64,000 nucleotides of DNA from Amnibacterium endophyticum (GTDB taxonomy: Bacteria > Actinomycetota > Actinomycetes > Actinomycetales > Microbacteriaceae). The position numbers were made by a program, and so were the translations under genes. Shown here piece after piece: positions 8,040-16,380 of this stretch; the stretch's first letter is position 1, and each line of letters starts with the position of its first letter. The DNA lies in assembly GCF_042680685.1 (NCBI RefSeq), contig NZ_JBHUEA010000007.1, positions 1 through 64,000 of the forward strand, in the 5' to 3' direction. The notes below the pieces were generated by a model. The model searched no databases. It was not told where the DNA came from and saw only the letters and a list, made by a program, of their open reading frames with translations.

Positions 8040-9857
8040 TCAGACGAGGGAGTCGCGCCAGGCCGCGTGCAGCGCGGCGAAGCGGCCAGTACCCGCGATC
8101 AGGTCCGCGGGCGGGCCGTCCTCGACGATCCGCCCGTGCTCCATGACGAGCACGCGGTCCGCGATCGCGACCGTCGACAGCCGGTGGGCGATGATCAGCG
8201 CGGTGCGGTCGGCGAGCAGCGTCTGCAGCGCCTCCTGCACCAGCCGCTCGCTCGGGATGTCCAGCGAGGCGGTCGCCTCGTCGAGGATCAGCACCGCGGG
8301 GTCCGCGAGGAACGCCCGGGCGAACGAGATCAGCTGCCGCTGCCCCGCCGAGACGCGGCCGCCGCGCTTGTTCACGTCGGTGTCGTACCCGTGCGGCAGC
8401 GAGCGGATGAACGCGTCCGCGCCGACGGCCCGGGCTGCGGCCTCGATCTCGTCCCGGGTCGCTCCCGGGCGCCCCAGCTCGATGTTGTCCGCGACGGAGC
8501 CGCTGAACAGGTAGGCCTCCTGCGTCACCATCACGATCGCGCGGTGCAGGTCCGCGGACGTGAGGTCGCGCAGGTCGACCCCGTCGAGCGTGATCCGCCC
8601 GTCGCTCGGGTCGTAGAAGCGGGCGATCAGCTTCGCGAGCGTCGACTTGCCGGCGCCCGTGGAGCCGACGAGCGCGATCGTCTGGCCGGCGGGGACGTCG
8701 AGGTCGAAGCGGGGCAGCACCTCGCGGTCGCTGCGGTACGCGAACCGCACCTCCTCGAAGCGCACGCGCCCCTGGCCCTCCCCCTGCTTCGCGAGCGGCA
8801 CGGCGCGGATCGGCTCCGGGACCGTCGGCCGCTCCTCCAGCACCCCGCTGATCTTCTCCAGCGCGGCCGCGGCCGAGGAGTAGGAGTTGTAGAAGGTCGC
8901 GACGTCCTCCATCGGGTCGAAGAACCGACGGGTGTACAGGACGGCCGCGAGCAGCGCGCCGATCTCGAGGTCGCCCCCGAGCACGCGGAAGGCGCCGAAC
9001 AGCAGCACGGCCGCCACCGCGAGGTTGCCGATCAGCGTGAGGCCCGGCTCGAGCACCGCGAACAGGCGGATCGCCCGAGCGTTGATCGCCCGGTAGTCCT
9101 CCGCGAGCGCGCCGTAGTCCTCGTCGTTGCGGCGCTCCTTGCGGAACGCCTGCACCGCGCGGATGCCGGTCATCGTCTCAACGAAGTGCACGATCAGCTT
9201 CGCCGAGGCGACGCGGGAGGCGCGGAAGACCGTCTCGCTCGAGCGCTGGAACCAGCGGACGAGGAAGAACAGCGGCACGAACGAGCACAGCAGCACGACC
9301 GCGCTGCGCCAGTCGAGCAGCGCGAGCGCGACGAAGGTGAACGCCATGTAGAGCACGCTCATCACGAGCTCGTTGATGCCGCCGTCGAGCAGCTCGCGCA
9401 TCGACTCGAGGTCGCTCGTCTGCCGCGAGATGATGCGGCCCGACGTGTACTGCTCGTGGAACTCGAGGCTGAGCCGCTGCGTCTGCACGAAGACCCGCTC
9501 GCGCAGGTCGAGCAGGATCGCCTGGGCGATCCGCGCGGTCTGCACCGTGTAGGACGCGACCATCACCCCGGCGCCGACGCCCGCGACGAGGTACACGACC
9601 ACCGCCGCGCCGAGCGGCATCGCGTTCCCGCGCACGAGCGCGGGCAGCCCGGTGTCGATGCCGAAGGCGATGATGGCGGGCCCGATCACCTGCAGCCCCG
9701 TGCTGACCACGACGACGAGCAGCGTCAGCGCGATCCGCCACTTCAGCGGCGCGAGCAGGCTGCCGAGCAGCCGCAGCGAGCGCCGGCGCAGGGCCTTCCG
9801 CTCGTCGCGGTCGAAGTCGCGCCGGTCCTCGCCGCGGACGCCCGTCACGGTGCTCAT
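8040..9857 (-). CDS. ABC exporter subunit B (TM-NBD half transporter)
   Basis: A 605-residue half transporter, start ATG at 9857 overlapping the partner's stop as ATGA. It has an N-terminal cytoplasmic Arg/Asp-rich stretch, six membrane helices (about residues 35-320) and a C-terminal nucleotide-binding domain. Walker A is GSTGAGKST, Walker B is VLILDEATASLD with the catalytic Glu intact, and the H-loop is IIAHRLS. Its signature motif is VSAGQ instead of LSGGQ. With subunit A this gives one normal and one degenerate ATP site, as in heterodimeric exporters of the TM287/288 or TmrAB type. Drug or lipid export is inferred; the substrate is unknown. Confidence 0.93.
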   Translation of the reverse strand: MSTVTGVRGEDRRDFDRDERKALRRRSLRLLGSLLAPLKWRIALTLLVVVVSTGLQVIGPAIIAFGIDTGLPALVRGNAMPLGAAVVVYLVAGVGAGVMVASYTVQTARIAQAILLDLRERVFVQTQRLSLEFHEQYTSGRIISRQTSDLESMRELLDGGINELVMSVLYMAFTFVALALLDWRSAVVLLCSFVPLFFLVRWFQRSSETVFRASRVASAKLIVHFVETMTGIRAVQAFRKERRNDEDYGALAEDYRAINARAIRLFAVLEPGLTLIGNLAVAAVLLFGAFRVLGGDLEIGALLAAVLYTRRFFDPMEDVATFYNSYSSAAAALEKISGVLEERPTVPEPIRAVPLAKQGEGQGRVRFEEVRFAYRSDREVLPRFDLDVPAGQTIALVGSTGAGKSTLAKLIARFYDPSDGRITLDGVDLRDLTSADLHRAIVMVTQEAYLFSGSVADNIELGRPGATRDEIEAAARAVGADAFIRSLPHGYDTDVNKRGGRVSAGQRQLISFARAFLADPAVLILDEATASLDIPSERLVQEALQTLLADRTALIIAHRLSTVAIADRVLVMEHGRIVEDGPPADLIAGTGRFAALHAAWRDSLV

Positions 9858-11644
9858 GCGTCCACCTCCTGCCGTTCCTGCCCGGCCTCGCGCTCGTCCT
9901 CGAGGCTGGAGATGACGAACCGGTAGCGCTCGCTGGTCGCGAGCAGCTCCGTGTGGGTGCCGACCGCGAGGATGCGGCCGTCCTCGAGCAGCGCGACCCG
10001 GTCGGCGAGCTGCACGGTCGACGGCCGGTGGGCGACGATCAGCGCCGTGGTCCGGGTCAGGACCCGCCGCAGCGCCGCCTCCACCAGCGCCTCCGTGTCC
10101 ACGTCCAGCGCGGACAGGGGGTCGTCGAGCACGAGCACCGCCGGGTTCGCGGCGACGGCGCGGGCGAGCGCGAGCCGCTGGCGCTGCCCGCCGGACAGCG
10201 ACAGCCCCTCCTCCCCGATGACGGTGTCGAGCCCCTGCGGCAGGTCGAGCACGAAGTCGGCCTGCGCGATGTCGAGCGCCTCCCGCAGCGCGTCCTCGCC
10301 CGCGTCCGGGCGCCCGAGCAGCACGTTGTCGCGCACGGAGGCGCTGAACAGCGTCGCGTCCTCGAACGCCAGCGCGACGTGCGTGCGCAGCTCCTGCCGG
10401 GTGAGGTCGCGGATGTCGACGCCGTCGAGCAGGACGCGGCCGCCGGTCACGTCGTACAGGCGGCCTGCGAGCTCGACCATCGTCGTCTTGCCGCTGCCGG
10501 TCAGCCCGACGAGCGCCATGGTCTCCCCCGGCTCGACCACGAGGTCGACGCCGTCGAGCAGCGGGGAGTCGGGCGCGTCCGGGTAGGCGAAGCGCACGCC
10601 GGCGAACTCGAGCCGCCCGTGCGCCTCCGCGATGCGCTTCGGCTGCTCGGGGTCGGCGACCGCGTTCTCCTCGTCGAACACCTCGTACAGGCGGTCGGTG
10701 GCCGCGCGGGTGTCGAACAGCATCGACAGCAGGAAGCCGATGGACTCGAGCGGGAACCGCAGCACCGTCGCGGTCGCGAAGAAGGCGACGAGGCCGCCCG
10801 CCGTGAGCGCCCCGACGCTCGCCTGCCACACACCGACGAGCAGGCACAGGGCGAACGCGACGTCCGGCACGAGCAGCAGCCACAGCCAGATGGAGGCGAC
10901 GGCACGCGCCTTCTCCAGCTCCGTGCCGCGCAGCTGCTCCGCCTGCTCGATGAACTGCTTCAGCGCGGTCCGGCCGCGGCCGAACGCCTTCAGGACGCGG
11001 ATGCCGTGCACCGACTCCTCGACGAGGGTCGCGAGGTCGCCCTGCTGGTCCTGGCTGCGGCGGGCGACCACGTGGTAGCGGCGCTCGAACCGGAAGCCGT
11101 TGATCCACAGCGGGATCGAGCAGACGGCGAACACGATCGCGAGCAGCGGGTTCAGGAAGCCGAGCACCACGATGCCGACGACGATCGTGATCACGTTCAC
11201 GACGAGGTAGACGAGCCCGAACGCGATGAAGCGGCGGATCAGGCCGAGGTCGGTCATCGAGCGCGACAGCAGCTGGCCGCTCGGCCAGCGGTCGTGGAAC
11301 GCCACCGGCAGGTCCTGCAGCTTGTGGTACAGCGCGCGGCGCAGGTCGATCTCGACACCGGTCGCCGGCTTGACGATCCAGAGGCGCCGGGCGGTGTACA
11401 GCGCGGCCTCGAGCACGCCGAGCACGGCGACGAGCCCGACGGCCCAGCCGATGGCGGCGACGTCGCGGTCGGCGAGCGGGCCGTCGACGAGGAAGCGCAG
11501 CACCTGCGGGATGGCGAGCGTGACGAGGGACGCCGCGAGCGCCATCACGGCGGACCCGATCAGCCGGCTGCGCGCGGGGCGGACGAACGGCCCGAGGCGC
11601 GCGAGCGCCTGGAGCGTGGAGGGAGGACGGACGGGATCGGACAC
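9854..11644 (-). CDS. ABC exporter subunit A (TM-NBD, degenerate catalytic site)
   Basis: A 596-residue half transporter with GTG start at 11644. Six membrane helices precede the nucleotide-binding domain. Walker A is GLTGSGKTT and the signature is a normal LSGGQRQR, but Walker B reads VLVLDDPLSALD, with Asp in place of the catalytic Glu. Paired with the VSAGQ signature of subunit B, these two changes fall in the same composite ATP site. The C-terminus is acidic (SLEDEREAGQERQEVDA). The gene follows a leader region with a short ORF and candidate attenuator hairpin (11645-11922). Confidence 0.93.
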   Translation of the reverse strand: MSDPVRPPSTLQALARLGPFVRPARSRLIGSAVMALAASLVTLAIPQVLRFLVDGPLADRDVAAIGWAVGLVAVLGVLEAALYTARRLWIVKPATGVEIDLRRALYHKLQDLPVAFHDRWPSGQLLSRSMTDLGLIRRFIAFGLVYLVVNVITIVVGIVVLGFLNPLLAIVFAVCSIPLWINGFRFERRYHVVARRSQDQQGDLATLVEESVHGIRVLKAFGRGRTALKQFIEQAEQLRGTELEKARAVASIWLWLLLVPDVAFALCLLVGVWQASVGALTAGGLVAFFATATVLRFPLESIGFLLSMLFDTRAATDRLYEVFDEENAVADPEQPKRIAEAHGRLEFAGVRFAYPDAPDSPLLDGVDLVVEPGETMALVGLTGSGKTTMVELAGRLYDVTGGRVLLDGVDIRDLTRQELRTHVALAFEDATLFSASVRDNVLLGRPDAGEDALREALDIAQADFVLDLPQGLDTVIGEEGLSLSGGQRQRLALARAVAANPAVLVLDDPLSALDVDTEALVEAALRRVLTRTTALIVAHRPSTVQLADRVALLEDGRILAVGTHTELLATSERYRFVISSLEDEREAGQERQEVDA

Positions 11645-11726
11645 AGGGGGTTCCCTTCGCGGCGGACGCCTGGTCGGCGGCCGTGGACGCGGTCGTTCGG
11701 GGGCGCGGCGATGACCGCGAGAGGGA

Positions 11727-11745
11727 GGCTGCGACGGACGCAGCC
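11727..11745 (-). terminator. Hairpin in the exporter leader, candidate attenuator element
   Basis: Seven-base perfect stem (11727-11733 and 11739-11745) with a 5-base loop, located between the stop of the leader ORF and the exporter start. It is short, and no U tract follows; a role in attenuation is only inferred. Confidence 0.3.
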
Positions 11746-11771
11746 CGGGAGGGACCTGAGCGGGCGCGGGG

Positions 11772-11825
11772 TCAGACGACGCGCGGGCGGAGGGGGAGGG
11801 CGAGTTCGATGGCGGGCGTGATCAC
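11772..11825 (-). CDS. Leader ORF, 17 residues, upstream of ABC exporter
   Basis: A GTG-started ORF encoding a 17-residue peptide (VITPAIELALPLRPRVV). A strong ribosome binding site AGGAGG (11831-11836, minus strand) sits five bases before the GTG, better than that of most real genes nearby. It lies between a good promoter (11917-11946) and the exporter gene that begins 127 bases downstream. Short leader peptides that sense ribosome stalling are known before resistance exporters and ribosome-protection genes in actinobacteria. That this one acts in that way is inference. Confidence 0.5.
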   Translation of the reverse strand: MITPAIELALPLRPRVV

Positions 11826-11916
11826 AGCGGCCTCCTGTCCCTCGACGGCCGGTGTCCCGGTCGGGCCGCGATCATCCCCGGCAGGACGCCGTGGACCGCG
11901 ATCGCGACAGCCTTCG

Positions 11917-11946
11917 ATCCTAAGCCCGTTCTCGGAGCCCGCACAA
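11917..11946 (-). promoter_or_regulatory. Promoter of the leader ORF/ABC exporter operon
   Basis: On the minus strand TTGTGC (11941-11946) and TAGGAT (11917-11922) are separated by 18 bases. Transcription would start near 11910, giving a leader of about 265 bases before subunit A, much longer than usual in this window. The rest of the interval 11645-12104, apart from the leader ORF and a dispersed repeat at 12031, shows no gene. Confidence 0.55.
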
Positions 11947-12030
11947 TGGTCGATGTGAACGCGCACTCCCGCTGCGCGCCGCGCCGCGCGGCCCCGCCCC
12001 TCGCCGGTCGAGCCGCCGCCCCGCCCTCGC

Positions 12031-12062
12031 CGGTCGAGGTGCGACGCAGGAGCCTCGAGACC
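12031..12062. repeat. Dispersed short intergenic repeat, copy 1
   Basis: CGGTCGAGGTGCGACGCAGG continuing to CCTCGAGACC. It is clearly related to copies at 18738 (reverse orientation) and 51431. It sits just downstream of purH. Short GGTCGAGG...CGAGACC intergenic repeats are common in Microbacteriaceae genomes. Confidence 0.6.
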
Positions 12063-12104
12063 ACCCGGCCCCGGGGGTGCCGGGCGGCCGCAGCGACCGC
12101 GGGG

Positions 12105-13652
12105 TCAGTGGAGGAAGTGGCGCTCGCCCGTGAAGTACATGGTGACGCCCGCGGCCTCGACCGCGGCGACGACCTCGGCGTCCCGCACGGAGCCGCCGGG
12201 CTGCACGATCGCCTTCACGCCCGCGCGCAGCAGCACCTCCGCGCCGTCCGCGAAGGGGAAGAACGCGTCGGAGGCGGCGACCGAGCCCGCGGCGCGCTCC
12301 CCCGCCCGCCGCACGGCGAGCATGCACGAGTCGACGCGGTTCACCTGGCCCATGCCGATGCCGACGGACGCGCCGCCGGAGGCGAGCAGGATCGCGTTCG
12401 ACTTGACCGACCGGCAGGCGCGCCAGGCGAAGGCGAGGTCCGCGAGGGTCGCGTCGTCCGCCGCGGGCCCGGCGGCGAGGCGCCACGTCCCGGGATCGAC
12501 GACGTCGAACCGGTCGGGCTCCTGCACCAGCATCCCGCCCGACACCTGCTTGACGTCGCGCCGCGGCCGCTCGAAGCCGTCCGGCAGCCGGAGGATCCGG
12601 AGGCTCTTGCGCTGCTGCAGCACGGTGATCGCCTGCGGCTCGTAGTCCGGCGCGACGATCACCTCGGTGAAGATGCCGGCGACCGCCTCCGCCATCCCGA
12701 GGGTGACCGTGCGGTTCGCCGCGATCACGCCGCCGAACGCGGAGACGGGGTCGCAGTCGTTCGCGAGCCGGTGGGCGGCGGCGATCGGGTCGACGGCCCG
12801 GGGCGGGGCCACGGCGATGCCGCAGGGGTTCGCGTGCTTCATCACGGCGACGGCGGGCTCGTCGAAGTCGAGCGAGGCGCGCACGGCGGCCTCCGCATCG
12901 ACGAGGTTGTTGTAGCTGAGCGCCTTGCCGGACAGCTGCGCCGCCTGGGCGATGCCCCGGCCGTCCGGCTCGCGCTGCAGCACCGCCGCCTGGTGGGCGT
13001 TCTCGCCGTAGCGGAGCGGGGTCTCGGTGTAGCGCCGGGTCTCGGAGCGCAGGTCCGCGCCGCCCGCGAACCAGTCCGCGATGGCGCGGTCGTAGGCGGC
13101 GATCCGCTCGAACGCGGCGGCGGCGAGCGATCGGCGCTGCGCGAGCGTCGTCCCGCCCGCCTCGAGCGCGCCGCCGATCAGCGCGTAGTCCTCGGGGTCC
13201 GTGACGACCGCCACGTTCGCGAAGTTCTTGGCCGCGGCGCGCACGAGCGCGGGGCCGCCGATGTCGACCTGCTCGATCACGTCCTCGTCGGCGGCGCCCG
13301 AGGCGACGGTGCGCTCGAAGGGGTAGAGGCTCGAGACGACCAGCTCGAAGGGCGCGATGCCGAGCGCGCCCAGCTGCTCCGCGTGCTCCGGCCGGCGCAG
13401 GTCGGCGAGCAGCCCCGCGTGCACGGCGGGGTGCAGCGTCTTCACCCGCCCGTCCAGCGACTCGGGGAACCCGGTCACCTCCGCGACGTCGACCACCTCG
13501 AGCCCGGCCTGCCGGAGCGTCGAGGCCGTCGAGCCGGTCGAGACGAGCTCGACGCCCGCCGCGGCGAGGCGGGCGCCCAGCTCGGCGAGGCCGGTCTTGT
13601 CGCTGACGGACAGCAGCGCGCGGCGGACGGGGACGAGGTCGCGATCGGTCAC
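12105..13652 (-). CDS. purH: Bifunctional AICAR transformylase/IMP cyclohydrolase
   Basis: Catalyses the last two steps of IMP synthesis. The 515-residue protein has the N-terminal MGS-like cyclohydrolase domain (RRALLSVSDKTGL, VSTGSTASTLR, KTLHPAVHAGLL) and the C-terminal transformylase domain (KSNAILLASGG, NRVDSC). The GTG at 13652 overlaps the purN stop as GTGA, and the longer upstream frame overlaps purN, so this start is firm. The order purN-purH after sucCD and DUF6350 is standard in actinobacteria. Confidence 0.97.
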   Translation of the reverse strand: MTDRDLVPVRRALLSVSDKTGLAELGARLAAAGVELVSTGSTASTLRQAGLEVVDVAEVTGFPESLDGRVKTLHPAVHAGLLADLRRPEHAEQLGALGIAPFELVVSSLYPFERTVASGAADEDVIEQVDIGGPALVRAAAKNFANVAVVTDPEDYALIGGALEAGGTTLAQRRSLAAAAFERIAAYDRAIADWFAGGADLRSETRRYTETPLRYGENAHQAAVLQREPDGRGIAQAAQLSGKALSYNNLVDAEAAVRASLDFDEPAVAVMKHANPCGIAVAPPRAVDPIAAAHRLANDCDPVSAFGGVIAANRTVTLGMAEAVAGIFTEVIVAPDYEPQAITVLQQRKSLRILRLPDGFERPRRDVKQVSGGMLVQEPDRFDVVDPGTWRLAAGPAADDATLADLAFAWRACRSVKSNAILLASGGASVGIGMGQVNRVDSCMLAVRRAGERAAGSVAASDAFFPFADGAEVLLRAGVKAIVQPGGSVRDAEVVAAVEAAGVTMYFTGERHFLH

Positions 13653-14236
13653 GCGGACTCCTTCAGCTGGATGCGGCCGGTCGCGACGCCTTCGACGACG
13701 TCGGCGAGCAGCCGTCGCTCGACGGGCTTGATGCGCGCGTGGAGCGTGGACTCGGTGTCGCCGGGCAGCACGGGGACGCGCTCGCGGGCGAGGACGGGGC
13801 CGCTGTCGACGCCGTGGTCGACCGCGATGACGCTCGCGCCCGTCTCCGCCGCGCCGGCGGCGAGGGCGTCGCGGACGGCGTGCGCGCCGGGGAACTCGGG
13901 CAGGTAGGCGGGGTGGGTGTTCACGAGCCGGGGTGCCAGCGCGTCGACGACGCCCTCCGGGAGCAGCCGCATCAGGCCGGAGAGCACCACGAGGTCGGGC
14001 GCCCAGGGCCGGATGGCCTCGAGCAGCGCATCGCCCCACGCCTCCCGCGAGTCGTACTGCGGCCACGGGGTGACGAAGGACGGCACGCCGAACTCGTCGG
14101 CGTGCACTAGCCCGGTCGCGTCGCGGTCGGCGCCCACCGCCACCACGTGGGCGGGGAAGGCGGGGTCGTCGCAGCGCTCGAGCAGCGCCCGCAGGTTGCT
14201 GCCGCCGCCCGAGATCAGGACGACGAGGCGCAGCAC
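13649..14236 (-). CDS. purN: Phosphoribosylglycinamide formyltransferase (GART)
   Basis: Transfers the formyl group of 10-formyl-THF to GAR in purine synthesis. The 195-residue protein starts (GTG, 14236) with LRLVVLISGGGSNLRALL, the phosphate-binding loop. Catalytic residues are in LVNTHPAYLPEFPGAHAV (Asn, His) and DHGVDSGPV (Asp). It starts 11 bases after the DUF6350 stop and is coupled to purH. Confidence 0.96.
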   Translation of the reverse strand: MLRLVVLISGGGSNLRALLERCDDPAFPAHVVAVGADRDATGLVHADEFGVPSFVTPWPQYDSREAWGDALLEAIRPWAPDLVVLSGLMRLLPEGVVDALAPRLVNTHPAYLPEFPGAHAVRDALAAGAAETGASVIAVDHGVDSGPVLARERVPVLPGDTESTLHARIKPVERRLLADVVEGVATGRIQLKESA

Positions 14237-14247
14237 GGTCGCCGAGC

Positions 14248-15396
14248 CTACTGGTCGGCCTCCGGCGGCTCCGGCGGCTCCGGCGCCCGGACCACGGCGG
14301 CGCCGAGGATCGCCGGCAGGCCGATCTCGACGGCGGCGAGCCCGGCGGCCAGCAGCGGGTCGGTGCCGACCACGCCGAAGCGCCCGGGCCCCGCGGCGCC
14401 GGCGGTGGCGAGCGCGAGCAGCCCCATCGCGGCGCCTGCGGTGAGGCCGGCGAGCGCGCCGAGCGTCAGCGAGGGGGTCCGCACGCCGGACCGCCGTGCG
14501 AGCACACCGGCCGCGAAGCCCGCGAGCACGGGCAGCAGCAGCGCGACCGCGGCGACCGGGCCGGGGTCGGCGGGGACGAGGCCGAGCACGGCCAGCCCGG
14601 GGAGGGGGCCGACCTGCGTGGCGAAGGCGCTGGTCGCCGAGCCCGCGCCGAGCGCGATCGGGGCGCCCGTGGTCCAGGCGGCGCCCCAGACCACCAGCGT
14701 CGGCAGCGCGAGCGCCTGCGCGGCCGTGAGCACGAGCCCGCCGAGCGGCCCGGCGTCGAGGCCCTCGTAGAGCGCGACCACGTCGGCGAAGCGGGCGAGG
14801 AGCAGCAGCGCCGTCCCCGCCGCGGCCGCGGCGAGCAGCAGGCCCGTCCCGGCGAGCCCCGCCCGCACCCCGGGGGGCAGCGGCGCCGCGGACCGGGTGC
14901 GCCGCAGGGCCGCCAGGGCGACCACTGCGACCAGAGCGCTCGGCAGCACGACCGCCTGCCAGGCGACCGGTCGCGCCTCCGGCGACGTCCCCACGAGCAG
15001 CAGCCCGGCTGCGCCCGCGGCGGTGCCGGCGACGACCCCGGCCCAGGCGGCGAGCGGCGCCGCGGTCCCGGCCGCGCGCCGACCCGCGCGCACCGCGGCG
15101 GCAGCGGTGACGAGCGCGGGGCCGAGCACGGCGACCGTCGCGGTGAAGCCGGGGAACCGCACGTCCACCCCGTGGCCCAGCAGCTGGAGGACCGCGGCGG
15201 CACGGATCCAGGTCGTCCAGTCCGTCGGCGCGCCGAGTCCCGCCCAGGCGAGCACGCCGAGCGCCGCCAGCACGGCGAACGGCAGGGCGATGCCGAGCGG
15301 GCCGTCGACGGCGCCGAGCAGCGCCGCGCCGACCACGCGCCCGCGACGGAGCGCGGGGCGCGGCGGCGCGGGCGGGGCCTCGAGGGTCGTGGTCAC
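14248..15396 (-). CDS. DUF6350 (PerM-like) polytopic membrane protein
   Basis: A 382-residue protein with about nine hydrophobic segments rich in Ala, Leu, Val and Gly. The basic N-terminus (RPALRRGRVVGAALLGAVDGPLGIALPFAVLA) and the position between sucD and purN identify the actinobacterial DUF6350 family, whose mycobacterial member PerM supports cell division. The C-terminus has PEPPEPPEADQ. GTG start at 15396 follows a TAGTCT hexamer by nine bases. The function in this organism is inferred from family and position only. Confidence 0.85.
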   Translation of the reverse strand: MTTTLEAPPAPPRPALRRGRVVGAALLGAVDGPLGIALPFAVLAALGVLAWAGLGAPTDWTTWIRAAAVLQLLGHGVDVRFPGFTATVAVLGPALVTAAAAVRAGRRAAGTAAPLAAWAGVVAGTAAGAAGLLLVGTSPEARPVAWQAVVLPSALVAVVALAALRRTRSAAPLPPGVRAGLAGTGLLLAAAAAGTALLLLARFADVVALYEGLDAGPLGGLVLTAAQALALPTLVVWGAAWTTGAPIALGAGSATSAFATQVGPLPGLAVLGLVPADPGPVAAVALLLPVLAGFAAGVLARRSGVRTPSLTLGALAGLTAGAAMGLLALATAGAAGPGRFGVVGTDPLLAAGLAAVEIGLPAILGAAVVRAPEPPEPPEADQ

Positions 15397-15405
15397 GATC
15401 GGGCG

Positions 15406-15411
15406 AGACTA
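15406..15411 (-). promoter_or_regulatory. -10 element before DUF6350
   Basis: TAGTCT on the minus strand, nine bases before the GTG of DUF6350. It suggests that DUF6350-purN-purH can be transcribed separately from sucCD with a leader of only a few bases. Confidence 0.4.
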
Positions 15412-15473
15412 CGGTCGGCCCGCGCCCGCTCCGCGGATGCGCCGCGGCCTGTCCCGACCGCGGGGCGACCGCG

Positions 15474-16358
15474 TCAGCCGCCGACGACCTCGCGCATGAG
15501 CGCCGCGGTCTCGCTGGGGGTGCGGCCGACCTTGACGCCCGCGGCCTCCAGCGCCTCCTTCTTCGCCTGCGCCGTGCCCGCGGAGCCCGACACGATGGCA
15601 CCCGCGTGCCCCATCGTCTTGCCCTCCGGCGCGGTGAAGCCCGCGACGTAGGCGACGACCGGCTTCGTCACATGGGCCTTGATGTACTCGGCGGCCCGCT
15701 CCTCGGCGTCGCCGCCGATCTCGCCGATCATGACGATCGCCTTCGTCTCCGGGTCCGCCTCGAACGCCTCGAGCGCGTCGATGTGCGTCGTGCCGATGAT
15801 CGGGTCGCCGCCGATGCCCACCGCGGTGGAGATGCCGATGTCCGACAGCTCGTACATCATCTGGTAGGTCAGGGTGCCCGACTTCGACACGAGCCCGATC
15901 GGCCCGCTGCCGGTGATCGTCGCGGGGATGATGCCGGCGTTCGACCTCCCCGGGCTGATCACGCCGGGGCAGTTCGGGCCGATGATCCGCGTCGCGCCGC
16001 CCTTCTGCTTCGCGAGCGCCCAGAACTCGGCGGAGTCCTTCACCGGGATGCCCTCGGTGATCACGACCGCGAGCGGGATGCCCGCCTCGACGGCCTCGAC
16101 CACGGCCGACTTCGCGAAGGCCGGGGGCACGAAGATGACGCTGGTGTCCGCGCCGGTGGCCTCCATCGCCTCGCGCACGGTGCCGAAGATCGGCAGGCTC
16201 TCGCCGCCGATCTCGACGGTCGTGCCCGCCTTCCGCGGGTTCACGCCGCCCACCACCTTCGCGCCGGAGGCGAGCATGCGCGTCGCGTGCTTGGTGCCCT
16301 CGGACCCGGTGAGGCCCTGGACGATGATCTTGGTCTCGTCGCCGATCAGGATCGACAT
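15474..16358 (-). CDS. sucD: Succinyl-CoA synthetase alpha subunit
   Basis: With SucC converts succinyl-CoA, ADP or GDP and phosphate to succinate and NTP. The 294-residue protein has the CoA-binding Rossmann domain (VQGLTGSEGTKHATRMLASG) and ligase domain. The phosphorylated His lies in MGHAGAIVSGSAGTAQAKKEAL, and IGEIGGDAEE is intact. It starts 22 bases after sucC, forming the sucCD operon. Confidence 0.97.
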   Translation of the reverse strand: MSILIGDETKIIVQGLTGSEGTKHATRMLASGAKVVGGVNPRKAGTTVEIGGESLPIFGTVREAMEATGADTSVIFVPPAFAKSAVVEAVEAGIPLAVVITEGIPVKDSAEFWALAKQKGGATRIIGPNCPGVISPGRSNAGIIPATITGSGPIGLVSKSGTLTYQMMYELSDIGISTAVGIGGDPIIGTTHIDALEAFEADPETKAIVMIGEIGGDAEERAAEYIKAHVTKPVVAYVAGFTAPEGKTMGHAGAIVSGSAGTAQAKKEALEAAGVKVGRTPSETAALMREVVGG

Positions 16359-16380
16359 GCTGCTGCTTCCTCTTCCTCGA

